A stretch of DNA of 64,000 nt from Desmodus rotundus. Lineage: Eukaryota; Chordata; Mammalia; Chiroptera; Phyllostomidae. Shown in pieces: positions 44,700 through 55,885 of this stretch. The stretch covers positions 54,151,459-54,215,458 of the forward strand of contig NC_071392.1 of NCBI RefSeq assembly GCF_022682495.2, given 5' to 3'. The notes beneath the pieces are model-generated. The model made no database searches and was not told where the DNA came from. It saw only the letters and a program-made list of their open reading frames with translations. Within the stretch, counting starts at the first letter, position 1. Every line of letters begins with the position of its first letter. The position numbers and the translations under genes were made by a program.

Positions 44700-44915
44700 C
44701 TTTCAGGATCTTGCCACAAGGCCTGTCCCTATAAAGGCCTATGTATAACCATCCATTTATTTGCATGCCATGTAGAAATCCATAAAATTAGCCCCAGGTA
44801 CACTATCCAACTATCTGTGCAAGTAGTCAGGCAGTGTTTCATTGGCAGCCATGAGCCACACAGTGTGCAGTTCTGCCCACTGGCTACTCTGACCTCCTCT
44901 AGTATTAAGCCAGAT
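44700..44915 (-). pseudogene. Provirus RNase H remnant (end of RT-RNase H)
   Basis: Two frames together show the RNase H signature of class III elements. 'SSQWAELHTVW' (about 44850-44883) carries the catalytic glutamate region. One frame over, 'TCTDSWIVYLGL' (about 44785-44820) carries a catalytic aspartate, followed by 'GQALWQD' at about 44708-44728. A frameshift between the first two blocks and stops later on destroy it. The preceding RT is not recognisable, as it is where the CNNM3-like segment sits. Confidence 0.8.
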
Positions 44916-45446
44916 TTTGTCTGTTAAACTATCATCACCCTTCTTGCGGATGGCATCTGAATGGGGGGGTGCTCAAAGAGCCCCAACAGGCCCCCACATG
45001 TGGCCCAGGGTATATCAGGAATGGCAGACACTTAAACAGTATACTCATAGGGGGGACAGTCGCTCTTCCGGTCCCTGCCCATCCTCTGTAGATGGGTTTC
45101 TTGGCCCTTTCCCCTATTTAAATTTTCAAAAGATATTTCCTTCCTCTTCTCAGGAGGTTGGCACAACCATATGGTCCTTTAGATACACTGGACAGGCCTT
45201 TTTGGGGCACACCCTGAGTTCTTTCCCATGACCTTATTTTTCTGGGGCCACAGGAGTTGTTGTTGAGCTCACAGCTATATGGGGTAGCTTTTTAACAGTG
45301 AAATAGAGGGAACTTATGACATTGTCCCTCCCTTTTGCTGCTTCATCCCCTTGGGCCACTCTGCTGCTGTCATCTCTTCTGTGGTTGCCGTCTGCTACAA
45401 CATCTCATCTCTCCCTATCAGCATGCTTTCCAGCACCTGCTTTGCT

Positions 45447-45752
45447 GCCTCCTGCAAGCTCCAGCATGCTCTTTTGCAGCCACCTGGGTCAAGCTGACAG
45501 CTCCAACAGCTGCCCCACCAGCAAGGCCATGGGCAAAGTGAGCAGCACGGCCAGGCAGCTGGGTGCCAGAGTGCACAGGGTCAGAGCCAGAGCCTCGCAT
45601 CCGCTCACTGTGACTGGCAGCACTTCAGACACTAGGAACATGAGCCCCACGCTGCCCGACATGGTGGGCACAGCGAGCTGGCCTGCTGCATTGTACAGCA
45701 GCACAGCCAACACCACCTGAACCAGGCTGGCTAGCAGCAGCAGCATCACACA
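45447..45752 (-). pseudogene. CNNM3: CNNM3-like exon fragment captured inside the provirus
   Basis: The minus-strand frame (45489-45749 and beyond its stop) reads as a run of hydrophobic segments. It matches, motif by motif and in order, the CNNM-type membrane domain (DUF21) of mammalian CNNM3, a plasma-membrane magnesium-homeostasis protein: 'LLLLASL', 'LAVLLY.AAGQ', 'GL.FLV.EV', 'LAVLLTLP', 'GQLLEL', then past one stop (arginine codon to TGA) 'LELAGG'. By-eye identity is about 60-65% of residues. The match covers about 100 codons and ends at both sides in unrelated sequence. It lies between gag-side and RNase H sequence, so it replaced or displaced the RT region. It is a fragment with an in-frame stop and not a functional gene. 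Confidence 0.75.
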
Positions 45753-45759
45753 ACTTTAT

Positions 45760-46240
45760 TCCAAAAATAAAGTGCAGGGTGGGAGAGAGGAAGGGAGCCC
45801 CAGGCTGCCCAGATTCAAACTCCCCCCAGGCGCCATAGGTTGCTGTGATTTCATTTTCTGCACCACTACTGGACAGGCCTACAGGGAACTCAGTTTTGTT
45901 TCCCCCCACCTTTTCACCTGAATCACTCACTGCAATTGGGGAGGGAGGTTGCCACAGCTCCGCTGTTCTGAGGTTTTTTGCTAGGGCACAAACCACTCCC
46001 TCTCAGGGCTCCTGGAACTTTGCTTTGTTGCAAAGCTCGGTCTCCTCTTCTTCAGCCTTCCAGGCTTCCTTTCTTCCTTGGAGTTCACTTAACTTTGCTG
46101 TATTGCAAAGTTCAGTCTTCATCACAGCTCACAAAGCTGAAAGAAACACCCAGCCCACAACCCCCATAGCTTCATGGGTGCTGGGCTTTTCTAGGGTCTC
46201 CCCAACCACCCTCAAAACCTTCTTTATCATGTCTGGTGCA
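45760..46240 (-). pseudogene. Provirus gag-side remnant (weak)
   Basis: Downstream of the 5' LTR the minus strand has a possible start at about 46233 ('MIKKVLRVVGETL'). Then come a charged, helical stretch with two similar 25-bp units ('tttgcaatacagcaaagtt', 'tttgcaacaaagcaaagtt') and a 123-codon frame (45625-45996). Position and composition fit gag, but I recognise no capsid or zinc-finger motif. The assignment rests mainly on place in the element. Confidence 0.3.
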
Positions 46241-46387
46241 CCACCAATATTGGGCCAGTCCTAGGCCAAGCCACCAGGAGTCTGGCCACAGAGTACTACC
46301 TGCCAGTGACTGGCCACTCCGCCAAGCCCCACTCTAGGGGCTCTGGCTCCATACCATTCTGTGATGAATCCTTCCAACCACACCAAT

Positions 46388-46800
46388 TGTGTTGGGACTG
46401 TTCAAGGCCAGATAGGTCCACTCTGGATTCTGGCAGAGGGAAGAAAGTATATAGAGCCATGGAGATGTCTGACATGTCTTCATTCAAGGGTGGGAGATCC
46501 AAGCATGCTGCAAGCCACATGTCCCCATGTGGCACTGCATGTCTCACTGCATGTCCCTGCATGGCATTGCATGTGGCCTATGTTCTAGCAGGAAGTCCTA
46601 ACTCCCTTATATACTACATGCACACAAAACTGACATGGTGCTGAAGTATTATACAACAGAACTTCATTCTATGCATGTGGGCCCACTCAAGGACATGGTA
46701 ACAGTTTATTGGGCCCAGTCTCAAGGCTGTGAGAACACAGCTTGTCTTAGTTCCCCAGATATCTGGGTGAGGCAGCCAGACGGATTCTGTTTACCCTACA
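46388..46800 (-). repeat. Provirus 5' LTR
   Basis: Minus strand starts 'tgtagggtaaacagaatcc' and ends 'cagtcccaacaca'. A TATA box (tatataaggga) is at 46603-46613. The downstream poly(A) hexamer seen in the other LTR has mutated here ('gaatgaag', near 46480). By eye identity to the 3' LTR is roughly 80-85%, pointing to an old integration. Confidence 0.88.
46603..46613 (-). promoter_or_regulatory. TATA box in 5' LTR
   Basis: tatataaggga on the minus strand, also conserved in the other LTR. It would have directed proviral transcription toward lower coordinates. Confidence 0.7.
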
Positions 46801-47700
46801 GTTACCACTTGTGCTGAGCTTAGAGGCACCTGGGAGAGGGTAAACTGCAAAATGTGGCCAGGTACCCTAGTGCTGGGCTTGGGGCCACTTAGTAAGAGGT
46901 GCAGGGCATGCAAAGGCCCAAAATACCTTGCTTGGGTTTTGTGAGCTTTTGAGAGATTTTAGAGAAGTCCACAGTGAAAGCTGAAGTAAGCTCTTTGTAT
47001 GAAAAAGCCCCTGGACATGGCTTGAGTGGGCCTGCAGGCTAGGTCAGTTGATCTCAGAAAATCATCTGGGCAGGACAAAGGGTGTTAACTAGGTTGATGG
47101 AGATTTAGACTTGGCTCCTGTCAATGCCTGCATCCTGGGTTGGGGGAGGGCTCAACAAACAAACAATGGCACCCACCAGCACTTGTGTTTGAGGAAATGC
47201 TACCCCTCCAATCCTCACACTGAAGTCAGACAATTTGGTTCTTCTCTATATGTCCCTGGTGCTTTTCAAGCTGCTGCCCCAGTGCTGGAACTCAGAAGGA
47301 CTGAGTCCATCAGTGAATAAGTCCATGTGTGGACCCTTTAAAAGGAATTGCCTGAGTCTTCATCAGCCATCTGACTTTTTCATCCACAATCCCTGCTGGT
47401 TTTGGTTTTCACAGTCAGAAGTAATGGGGACTTCTCTTCCTAGAATTGGAATCCTGGACAGCTGAGATATCCCTTCCATTTCTTAACTGCCACACATATA
47501 TATGGGGTCTGCCTGTTCTGCATCTCTTCCCCTCCTACCAGTCTTAACTTGTCTTCTTTTATGTATCCTTAGTTACAGGACTTATGTTCAGCTAGTCTTC
47601 AGGCAGTTCTCAATGATGGTTGTTCTTTAGTTTAGTTGTAATTTTACTGTGGTTATGGGGGGAAACAGGCACAGCATTTACCTACACTGCCATCTTCACC
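46801..47700 (-). mobile_element. L1-E piece 4: 5' end of the old L1
   Basis: Continuation of the L1-E 5' UTR beyond the provirus. The 5' terminus is near 47695, reading on the minus strand 'ggtgaagatggcagtgtagg'. It has the same AAGATGG start and a following 'aaccacagtaaaattacaac' that parallels the ORF2-less element at 42045 ('aaccacatcaaaattacaac'). Plus-strand frames of up to about 76 codons here have no protein character. Confidence 0.75.
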
Positions 47701-48439
47701 AGAGATCTCATATAATCTTTATCCACATCAAAGTCACTTGTGTCATGTAGGTTTTCACAGATGTTGATTATAAGATTCCTAGATTTTCATGCTTAAAAAT
47801 GTTTTTAAAAACCAATATTACTTCTAGAACCCAGACACAGATTGTGAAGTCATCCTCTTACTTTTAAAAGCTGAGGTGATTCTGGAAAAAGAACTTAAGG
47901 CCTTTTCTTAGGACCTTAAGGGCTGCTCCTATTCCCCAGGGCTTTGTGGTGTCCATTCGCAGAAAAATGACAAGCTTATCATATTGTGGACTAAGTTTGA
48001 AATTTATATTCTATTGGGGTAAGGGTGAACTCCCCTTTTAATGGCCTCATTAATTCCTAGATATACATAACCTTCTGTGGTATAAGAGCATGCCTGGAAT
48101 GGAAGAACAAATATGCAGGAAGTTTGTATATCCATTTTGTACATACTACTATCTGTGGTTGTGAGAGAACCAAAGGTATTCAGCACAGTGACATTCTCAT
48201 TCATGGCATTCTACTTAGCTCCTGGGGACTGACTATAAACCAGTCATCTCCAGTGGAAAAGTCTCAACTTCCCACTGGGGAAACATTAGGAGAAAATAGA
48301 CATAACAGAAACATATTTGGTTTTTAAATGTCATCTAAAGACCACAAAGAGTCTGTAAAATGAAAGACCCACATTCCTCTTTGGTCTACTTATGCTGAGT
48401 AGTCACCACATTATCACAACATGCTAGGGCTTGAAAAGT
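47701..48439. other. Non-coding, no recognised feature
   Basis: Unique-looking sequence with no repeat consensus or exon-like frame that I can support. Confidence 0.45.
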
Positions 48440-48640
48440 GCAACTGATATCTCAGTGCTGCCTTGCTTTCTGCCTCTATGGAAGTCAATTAAACTCTCCA
48501 AGCCCCACTGTCCTCATCTATAAACTGAAGGTGATATTGGCATCTTCTTCATAAGGATGGGGTTAAATAAAAATGTTTTGTATGGAACGTGGCACTCAGA
48601 AAGCCCTTGATGAATAATGAGGATGAGTATTAACATAGAC
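48440..48640 (+). repeat. MIR SINE
   Basis: Sense-orientation MIR: 'gaagtcaattaaactctcca', 'agccccactgtcctcatcta', 'taaactgaaggtgatattgg', 'ggggttaaataaaaatg', 'gaacgtggcactcagaaagc' and 'ccttgatgaataatgag' follow the consensus order. Confidence 0.82.
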
Positions 48641-48984
48641 TGCCAGGTAGTCAGGTAGGGCTTCTGGTTTCTGGACCCAATCTCCTATCCCTAAATTCTA
48701 TGCAGAGAGAACCTGTGTTATGGCAATAGATCTAAAAGCCAAGAGAAAGAATGGATGTTTCTGTTCTAAGACTGAGACCAGAAAACTAGTATGGAATGAA
48801 GAGGGCAGAGTAGGTCTAACCAATGCCTCAAGATATAAAAGCATTGAAACTGTTTCTGTTGAGCATTAAATACTCCCAGAGTGGACTAAAGGAATCACTG
48901 GCCATCCTGAGTTACTAATGTGGAAAGCAATATACCTAATGATTCATCCCTCCAGCTTTGAAATGGGCAAACCCAGCATTTTCT

Positions 48985-49090
48985 GGCTGGGTACTTTAGG
49001 CCTGTCCCTTCACCTCTGGAAGCTCAGGTCTCTCACCTGTAAGATTGGACTATCAGTCATGCTTCTCTTGTGACTTTGTTGAAGTGATCT
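48985..49090 (+). repeat. MIR SINE fragment
   Basis: 'ctttaggcctgtcccttcac', 'ctctggaagctcaggtctct' and 'cacctgtaagattggactat' match the central MIR core. The ends are not recognisable. Confidence 0.6.
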
Positions 49091-49751
49091 ATGTTCTGCC
49101 TCTAGTGTGTTAGCTAGTATTCTTTTGAATGTCTCCAGAGAAGACTCTATATTTAGAGGTTAAAGTGGTACCACAAATCACATTTCTGGCATGCCTTTTA
49201 GACAACGGATCAAAGGTTTAGCATTTCTGAATGTTTGCAGACCAGCTCAGTCAGCCTTTCCTCTTGCCCTCTTCCCCTAGATTCCTCAGTAGTATGGGAG
49301 CCCTCATGAGGGCTTCTCAGCCAGCCAGCCTACATACCACATTATGAACTGAAAACTCCAGTCATCTGAAGACTCTTGAACATGAGCATGAGTCACCTCA
49401 CTCTAAATGTTACAGTCTATGAGGCCAGTGCTTCTTGTTTTCACAGATTATGGGGCCTCAGCTCTGCAGAATCACATCTACTTAAAAATTTCCAGTCATG
49501 TTTTAGTCAGATCACTCTCAGAGCAGAGAGAAGAGCCTGCCTCCAGATCTTGTATGTAACTTATGGAACCTCTTGAATAAATAGTAATAGGCCACACTCC
49601 TAAACCTGTGTGGCCAGGGTCACATGCATGACTGAATAGATGGGTCTCCATGAAATATTCCTCTCTACCCTGTGAAGCCCCAGCTTCCATCAGGTCCACT
49701 GGGAGCATCTGAAACTCCTGGGTTTTCATTCAAAGAAAAACTCATGCCAGA
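49091..49751. other. Non-coding, no recognised feature
   Basis: Short frames of up to 77 codons only, with no domain character and no repeat recognised. Confidence 0.45.
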
Positions 49752-50336
49752 GACTTTTTAAAATTAGACTTTATTTTTTCATAGCAGTTTGAGCAGTTTA
49801 AGGTCTTCAGGAAAAGTACACCAAAATTACATAGCTTCTATATACTCTCTCTCCTGCTCTGTTTCTCCTATTATTAACATGTTGTGTTAGTGTGGTATGC
49901 TTGTTATAATTAATGAACTAATGTTGATAGATTATTAAGTCAAGTCCTTAGATTACATTAGGATTCACTGTTGGTATTGTGATCCTATGGGTCTTGACAA
50001 ATTCTTAGTGATATATCCACCACTACAACATCAGACAGAATAGTTTCACCGCATTAAAAATCCCTTGAGCTCCACCTATTCAACCCTCTTTCCAACCCCT
50101 ATCACCCATCTTTTTGCTGTCTCCATAGTTTTGCCCATTCCAGAATGTCATATAATTAGAATTGTATACAATGTAATCTTTCTGATTGTCTTTTTTCACT
50201 TAGTGATAGGCATTTTATATTCTCCCATGACTAACGGGACATCTTAGTTGCTACCACTTTCTGGTAATTATGAATACAGCTGCTATTAACATTCATGTGC
50301 AGGTTTTGTGTGAACAAAAGTTATGTATGGACTGTT
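49752..50336 (-). mobile_element. Old L1MB/L1MC 3' end
   Basis: On the plus strand it runs 'ttattttttcatagcagttt', 'aatgttgatagattatta', 'attcactgttggtattgtga', 'cagaatagtttcaccgcatt', 'tttttgctgtctccatagtt' and 'ttgcccattccagaatgtca'. An internal deletion near 50225 is followed by 'tacagctgctattaacattc'. This is the reverse complement of the 3' end of a mid-age L1M, well preserved in order but diverged. Confidence 0.82.
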
Positions 50337-50484
50337 TTACCATTATTAAGATCTTCATATTGATTCTAGGTCTTCTGCTTCAATTTGTTTCTCTTTCCTA
50401 GAGAGTACGCAACACCTGCTTCTCACTGTAAATATTTCTCATTAGAAAATGGGCTGGTGAAGTGGGAGGTGTGGGCTTTTATCC

Positions 50485-50630
50485 TTTAGGAGTTCATTTA
50501 ACCTCTTTAAACTTTGGCTTACTCATCTACTGGAGGAGTGGTAACATAAAGGTTGAGAAATATGTGTGAAGATAATAGTTACATCATAGGAAGTGACTAA
50601 TAAATATCTTTATTTCCCTGCACTCTTTAC
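50485..50630 (+). repeat. MIR SINE fragment
   Basis: 'gttcatttaacctctttaaa', 'ctttggcttactcatctact' and 'aagtgactaataaatatctt' match MIR sense orientation. Confidence 0.65.
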
Positions 50631-51014
50631 TCCTTATTCCCATCTCTCTTTTCATCCTCTGTTGCTGAGAAATTCATAAAAGTAGATTTCTATATGATCC
50701 TCTGCTTTAATTTTCACATATTTTCTGAGAATTTTCAATACCACCCTGATTTATGATCTTGATCAATCACATATTATAAATTCTGAATGTATGTTGACAT
50801 TTCTTTTTGCCCAATGGGTTTTGCACTTTCAATGAAACAGGAACTGAGTTAATTCAAGGTGAGTCTTCATTGTCTAGAAGTAGTCAGTTGCCTACTGAGT
50901 GGTGGGAGTGGTGGGTATGAACTTGGGAATGGCTGGTGAGGAAAAAGGGAAGATAGTATTGGAGGAGTTCTGTCATATTCACTCATAATTGAGGGTTTAT
51001 TAATGCATGATACA

Positions 51015-51140
51015 TCCCTCTGCTGGAATGTAAGCCCCATGAAAGTAGAAGTGTCATCCTCATTTTATTATGCCTGTAGGTTGTGGCTTATGCCTGACAC
51101 TGGTCTCAACAAATAAATGAATAAATGAATGAATGAACCA
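51015..51140 (+). repeat. L2 LINE 3' end
   Basis: 'tggaatgtaagccccatgaa', 'ctgacactggtctcaacaaa' and the terminal (aatg)n run 'taaatgaataaatgaatgaa' match the L2 3' end. Confidence 0.62.
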
Positions 51141-54100
51141 AAACTTAGACTCAAGAAGCTTGAAAAACATGTAAAAATATGGGGGACTATGTGAAGAGGA
51201 AAAAAGCTTGATATTACTGCTACTCAAGCCACAGCTGCAAGAACGAGCAAATACACATAACAAAAGAATCATCTTCCCCAGATAAGCATGGGGCACACAC
51301 AGATTGTTACCTACCCAGCATCCAGATGTCTCTTTTTCCTTACTAATAGCATCCCAATTTTGTTCAAGGAGACAGTTTTGCAGATTAAAAAAAATAAAAA
51401 CTCCATTTATGATATTCCTTTGCAATTGGAGGTACCGTTTCAGACAGTTCTCAGTAGTGTGTAGCAAAAGATTTCTAGGGACACAGGGCAAGTTTGGTTT
51501 TTTGATGGAAGTGACACCTTTCTTCCTTATTGCTTTCCTTTTCCTCATTTTGTCTTGGATGCAAAGGCAAGGGGAGGTACAATCACCATAAGGATGAGGC
51601 TATATTCTAAAGAAGGTAGAACAGAATGATAGAAGGAGCCTTTGACTTAAAAAATTTGGTAGCATCTACTTTCAGATATATTACTGATTGAGGAAAATAA
51701 ATTGCTTAAACCACAGTAGACTTATTTGTGTTCCATGAAGAATCCTATTTCTAAATGACACAAGGCTTCTTCTCTAGGCTCCTGAAATGAATGCATTTGA
51801 GTTTGGGGCTGAAGGAAGCTCCAGATTTGAGTTCTTATTTTATTTGGCCTAATGTGCATGGGGCACAGGAAACTAGTAGGGCCTAAACATCTGGTCATTC
51901 AATATATAGCTTGTAGGTGGCTCAGTCACCATTAGTCCTGCTACTGCAGGAACATCTGATTAATACATGTTCAGAAGTTGCAGTAAATCAGATGAACAAG
52001 TATAAACTTCCCCCCATCCCATCATTTCTATCACATCTCCCTTCAAGTGTCCTTTCTACTTTCTACTCTTTCATCAAATGAGCTCCCTTTTTTCACCTTT
52101 GTATGGTGAGGTATCACCATTTGAACTTCTTCATTTCTGTGTTGGTCATTTGTGGTTAACTGGATCTGAGAAGTTCACATGTGCAGCAGAAACCACATTA
52201 TCCTAGCATGTTTGCACATCTTCCACCTAAGAGCAACTCTTAGAGTGTTGTCTTGAAATATCTAAGTCTTTATGGGTTATAAACTTCTTTTATGGTCCTG
52301 GGAGGCCAAATACCTCATCTTAGTGGTGGGTGTGCTCTAGAAATTAACTGGGAAATGTACTTAAAAACTTTATTTCAATTTCTCACTACTAGTAAATGTG
52401 ATTCAGTTGGTGAAGACCAGGAATTTGAACAGTTAACAAGCACCCCCATGCATCAGCTGCAGGTGGTTTCTGGATTTGGACTTAGAGAAATACTGACCTA
52501 TGATAGGCCTGAGGTGGATCTGTGTGAATGAGCTGGTCCCCACCTGAGAATAAGGTTTTGAGAAAGAAGAAACTAGAATTGGGCCTTGGAAGCAGGTTAA
52601 GTGGATAAGGAATATGGGAAAAGAAATTTGAGATGAGGGAGGGGGAATAATATTAAAATAGAAGGATGAAATTGTCAAAAGACAAAGTTTTCATCTCCAT
52701 GGAAGAGTGGGACTGTCAATACTGTCCTTGAACCTTACAGTGACAGAATGTTAGTATCAAGTCAGCTTAGCTTAACAATTGTATACTTACTATAATAGGT
52801 TGTTAAGCCAATAGAACACAAGGGGCATAAGCAATTTAGTTATAACACTTACCACATTTAAAGCATTTTATTGACATAGTCATGTTCTTACTCAGAATCA
52901 GATCATTTGAATCCAGGAGACTGTGTATGTAATAAGCATATGAAAGAGAAATAGTATGTGGTGTGTCATACTCATGTAATATCTGTATGGTCAAGATCGT
53001 TCTTATTTTACAGAAAATTAAGACAGATTTAAAAAGAAGATTTCATTACCTCTGGGACACAGTCTCTATTTTCTTGGGTCAAAAGCCACAAGTGTTTAAG
53101 GCTGAGTTTGAGCCTGGAGAAAACAATGTGTTTGGACCAAAACCACAACTGAGATGCAGCTAGAGCAGCCAGTTGCTCTCCTATAGCCCCACAGAAACTG
53201 AGCCAATGAGGATTAATCGGTGCTTCCTGTGTACTAGGCTGAGGGTAATTGGGTCTCTGGACATGCTGACCTTTTCATTTACTCACTTTTTAACATAAGC
53301 TCTTGGTTACTATATATGGCACTCAAACAGGGGTACATTTAAAGCAGTAGCCACATACTTCCACATGTCTATCCATCTTTGGTTCTTTTCTTTCTTCATT
53401 CCATCTGTCTGCCCTTCTTCTGGCCTTCTGAGGAGGTGGAGTGGCCTTGAGTAGAGTTGTTCTTCCAATGGAAGACAAACATTGTTGTCTGGACCTCTGT
53501 CTGGAGGCAATGAGAGGCATCATTTAATGAAGCCTCAGCCTCAGCAACAGAGCTGAGAATTCAAAGAGCATGGCTTGCTCCTGGTTGGTGTCTCTAACTT
53601 CCCCCTCCAAACTCTCTCAGCACTGGCTGGCTGGACCCCCTCCCTCTCTGCCCCATAGGATAGCTTATGAGCTGTGATATGGTCAGTGATTCTGCCTCTG
53701 CACCTCAGTGTCTTTCTTTTTTGCTACAAGCTGCCTAGTGGGCTAACTCAATCTATTCCTTCAGCTGATAGAGGACTGAAGTACCCAATTCACACAGGTT
53801 GAGGCTGGGTTACATTTTGTCTGGACCTCTTATGGCTGCCATCTTCTTATTCCTAAGATGACAAGGTTTCCTGAAATATGTGTCTATTTAGTACAACCAG
53901 GTGACCTTCTGAGATCCAAATAAGATGAATAGCAGCAATTGGGTTTACACTTGTTCTTTGATGCTTTAAAATGACCACTAACAATGTAACTCACCTATTC
54001 CTGTAGCAGGATGATTTGACTCCTCATCCATGAATCTTTGGGTTCTCCCATTCTGAAATAATATGCAAATGCCACATGTGAGTGCATGTGTTCAACACCC

Positions 54101-54683
54101 ACGAGTACCTAAGACACTCTATTGTTTCCATTATTCTCTCAAATTAGTGTCCAATCTAGACTCTCACTTCTATGCTCTGATCCAGGGTGTTCACATGAAT
54201 AAATAACAGATAATTTATGATATACAGATGAATACTTTTTATTTTAAAAACTTAGAAAAAATAAGTTACTGATCAAAACAGCAATTTTGTATATTTTAAA
54301 ATTTTAACACATTATTTTTATACAGTTGATTTAAATATATTACTACTAATTATGCAGGTGGCATGTTGATATATAAAAAAATCAGGAAGAAGGCAACTTC
54401 TTGCTATTTGGGAACTCATTCTAGCCACTCATGTTTCTTCATGGTACTACACACTCTGATGTACATGGTCCTGAGCCTCATACCACAGGAAGCACCCCTA
54501 ACACTGACATATTGCCTAGCCTCAGATCTACCCACTTCTTCTTTGAAACATTTCTGACTTTCCAGAAGAGCAGCTCCTTACCTTTGGTGCCTTTCATACT
54601 TTACAGTCTGCTCTCACACAGTCTTCAACAGAAAGTGAGCATCTTTGTTTGGGTGCCTATTTCTTCTAGGTGGAAGCACTTTC
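51141..54683. other. Non-coding, mostly unique sequence
   Basis: About 3.5 kb without a recognised transposon or gene. The longest frame (51060-51548 minus, 162 codons) partly overlaps the L2 end and has no domain character. I cannot exclude a small host exon but see no supporting splice pattern or conserved motif. Confidence 0.4.
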
Positions 54684-54697
54684 AAGAAGGAATTTGG

Positions 54698-55747
54698 AAA
54701 TTCCATACTGTTTTCCACAGTGGCCTCACCAGTCTGGATTCCCACCAACAGTTCACTAGGGTTCCCTTTTCTCCGTATCCTCTCCAACACTTGTTTGTTG
54801 ATTTATTTATGTTGGCCACTCTGACTGGTGTGAGATGGTACCTCATTGTGGTTTTAATTTGCATCTCTCTGATGGCTAGTGATGCTGAGCATCTTCTCAT
54901 ATGTCTCTGGGCCCTCTGTATGTCTTCCTTGGAGAAGTGTCTGTTCAAGTACTTGACCCATTTTTTAATTGGGTTGTTTGTCTTCTTGGAGTGGAGTCGT
55001 GTTAGTTCTTTATATAGTTTGGAGATCAGGCCCTTGTCTGAGGTATCATTGGCAAATATGTTTTCCCATACTGTTGCTTCTCTGTCCATTTTAATGCTGT
55101 TTTCTTCAGCCATTGTGGAAAACAGTATGGAATTTCCTCAGAAAATTGAAAATAGAATTGCCCTTTGACCCAGCAATTCCGCTGCTGGGATTATACCCTA
55201 AGAGCCCAGAAACACCAATCCAAAAGAACCTATGCACCCCAATGTTCATAGAAGCACAATTTACAATAACCAAGTACTGGAAGCAACCTAAGTGCCCATC
55301 AGCAAATTAGTGGATCAAAAAACTATGATACATTTACAAAATGGAATAATATTTAGGAGAGAGAAAGAAGGAGCTTATACCTTTTGCAACTGGAGAGCAT
55401 CATGCTAAGTGAAATAAAGCAGGCAGTGAGGGACAAATACCATATGATCTCACCTTTAACTGGAACATAATCAACAGAAGAAAAAAACAAACAAAATATA
55501 ACCAGAGACATTGAAGTTAAGAACAATCTAACAATAGCCAGAGTGGAAGGGTGAAGTGATAGTGGGGAGGAGGGTTTTCAGGAACTACTATAAAGGACAC
55601 ATGGACAAAACCAAGGTGGAGGGTGGAAGCAGGGGAGTGAGGTGGGTTTGGTTGGGGTGGGTTAGAGAGGTGGGGTAGAGAAAATGCAGACAACTGTAAT
55701 TGAATAACAATAAAATAATTCAAAAATTGAGACAAAAAATAAAAATA
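54698..55747. mobile_element. L1-F: young twin-primed (5'-inverted) L1
   Basis: The left part (54698-55113) is ORF2 sequence on the minus strand, with the cysteine-motif region readable as '[19 protein letters not shown]'. The right part (55114-55747) is the plus-strand continuation: ORF2 end, 3' UTR with G-rich module and A-rich tail. A perfect 14-bp target-site duplication, aagaaggaatttgg, lies at 54684-54697 and 55748-55761. The two parts overlap by 22 bp of element sequence (54698-54719 and 55114-55135). The insertion therefore carries a 22-bp inverted repeat, showing that both primed strands copied the same stretch. Confidence 0.95.
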
Positions 55748-55761
55748 AAGAAGGAATTTGG

Positions 55762-55885
55762 TTTCCTTTACATGTGGCTCTTTGTTAACTTGCCTGGGGC
55801 TGGGCTCATTACCGATGCTCAAAAAGAAATGTCTATGGAATGAATGAATGGATGACTGTGTGCAAATGAATGAATAAGTGTTGAT
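55762..55885 (+). repeat. Probable L2 3' end
   Basis: 'cctggggctgggctcattac', 'gatgctcaaaaagaaatgtc' and 'tggaatgaatgaatggatga' resemble the L2 terminus. L1-F is inserted at its left edge. Confidence 0.45.

Larger units (their letters stand above)
43069..46800 (-). mobile_element. LTR provirus, ERV-L-like (class III), with host insert
   Basis: Two direct repeats of about 415 bp (43069-43487 and 46388-46800) bound a 2.9-kb interior. gttac occurs at 43064-43068 and 46801-46805, a 5-bp target-site duplication. Orientation is minus: on that strand each LTR starts tg and has a TATA box; the right-hand LTR ends in ca and the left-hand one in ga, probably decay of ca. A purine tract, agaaggggtgggt (43488-43500), precedes the left (3') LTR. 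A TGG-starting candidate primer site ('tggtgtggttggaagg') lies 3 nt inside the right (5') LTR. Inside are gag-like remnants, a CNNM3-like segment (45447-45752) and a decayed RNase H (44700-44915). RT is not seen and no env was recognised. Confidence 0.88.

Noticed and set aside
45316..45720. 134-codon plus-strand open frame with a hydrophobic start resembling a signal peptide
   Set aside because: It overlaps, in part antisense, the CNNM3-like segment on the minus strand, which gives a much better match.
52292..52531. 79-codon frame in unique DNA considered as a host exon
   Set aside because: No conserved domain, convincing splice sites or codon bias that I can support.
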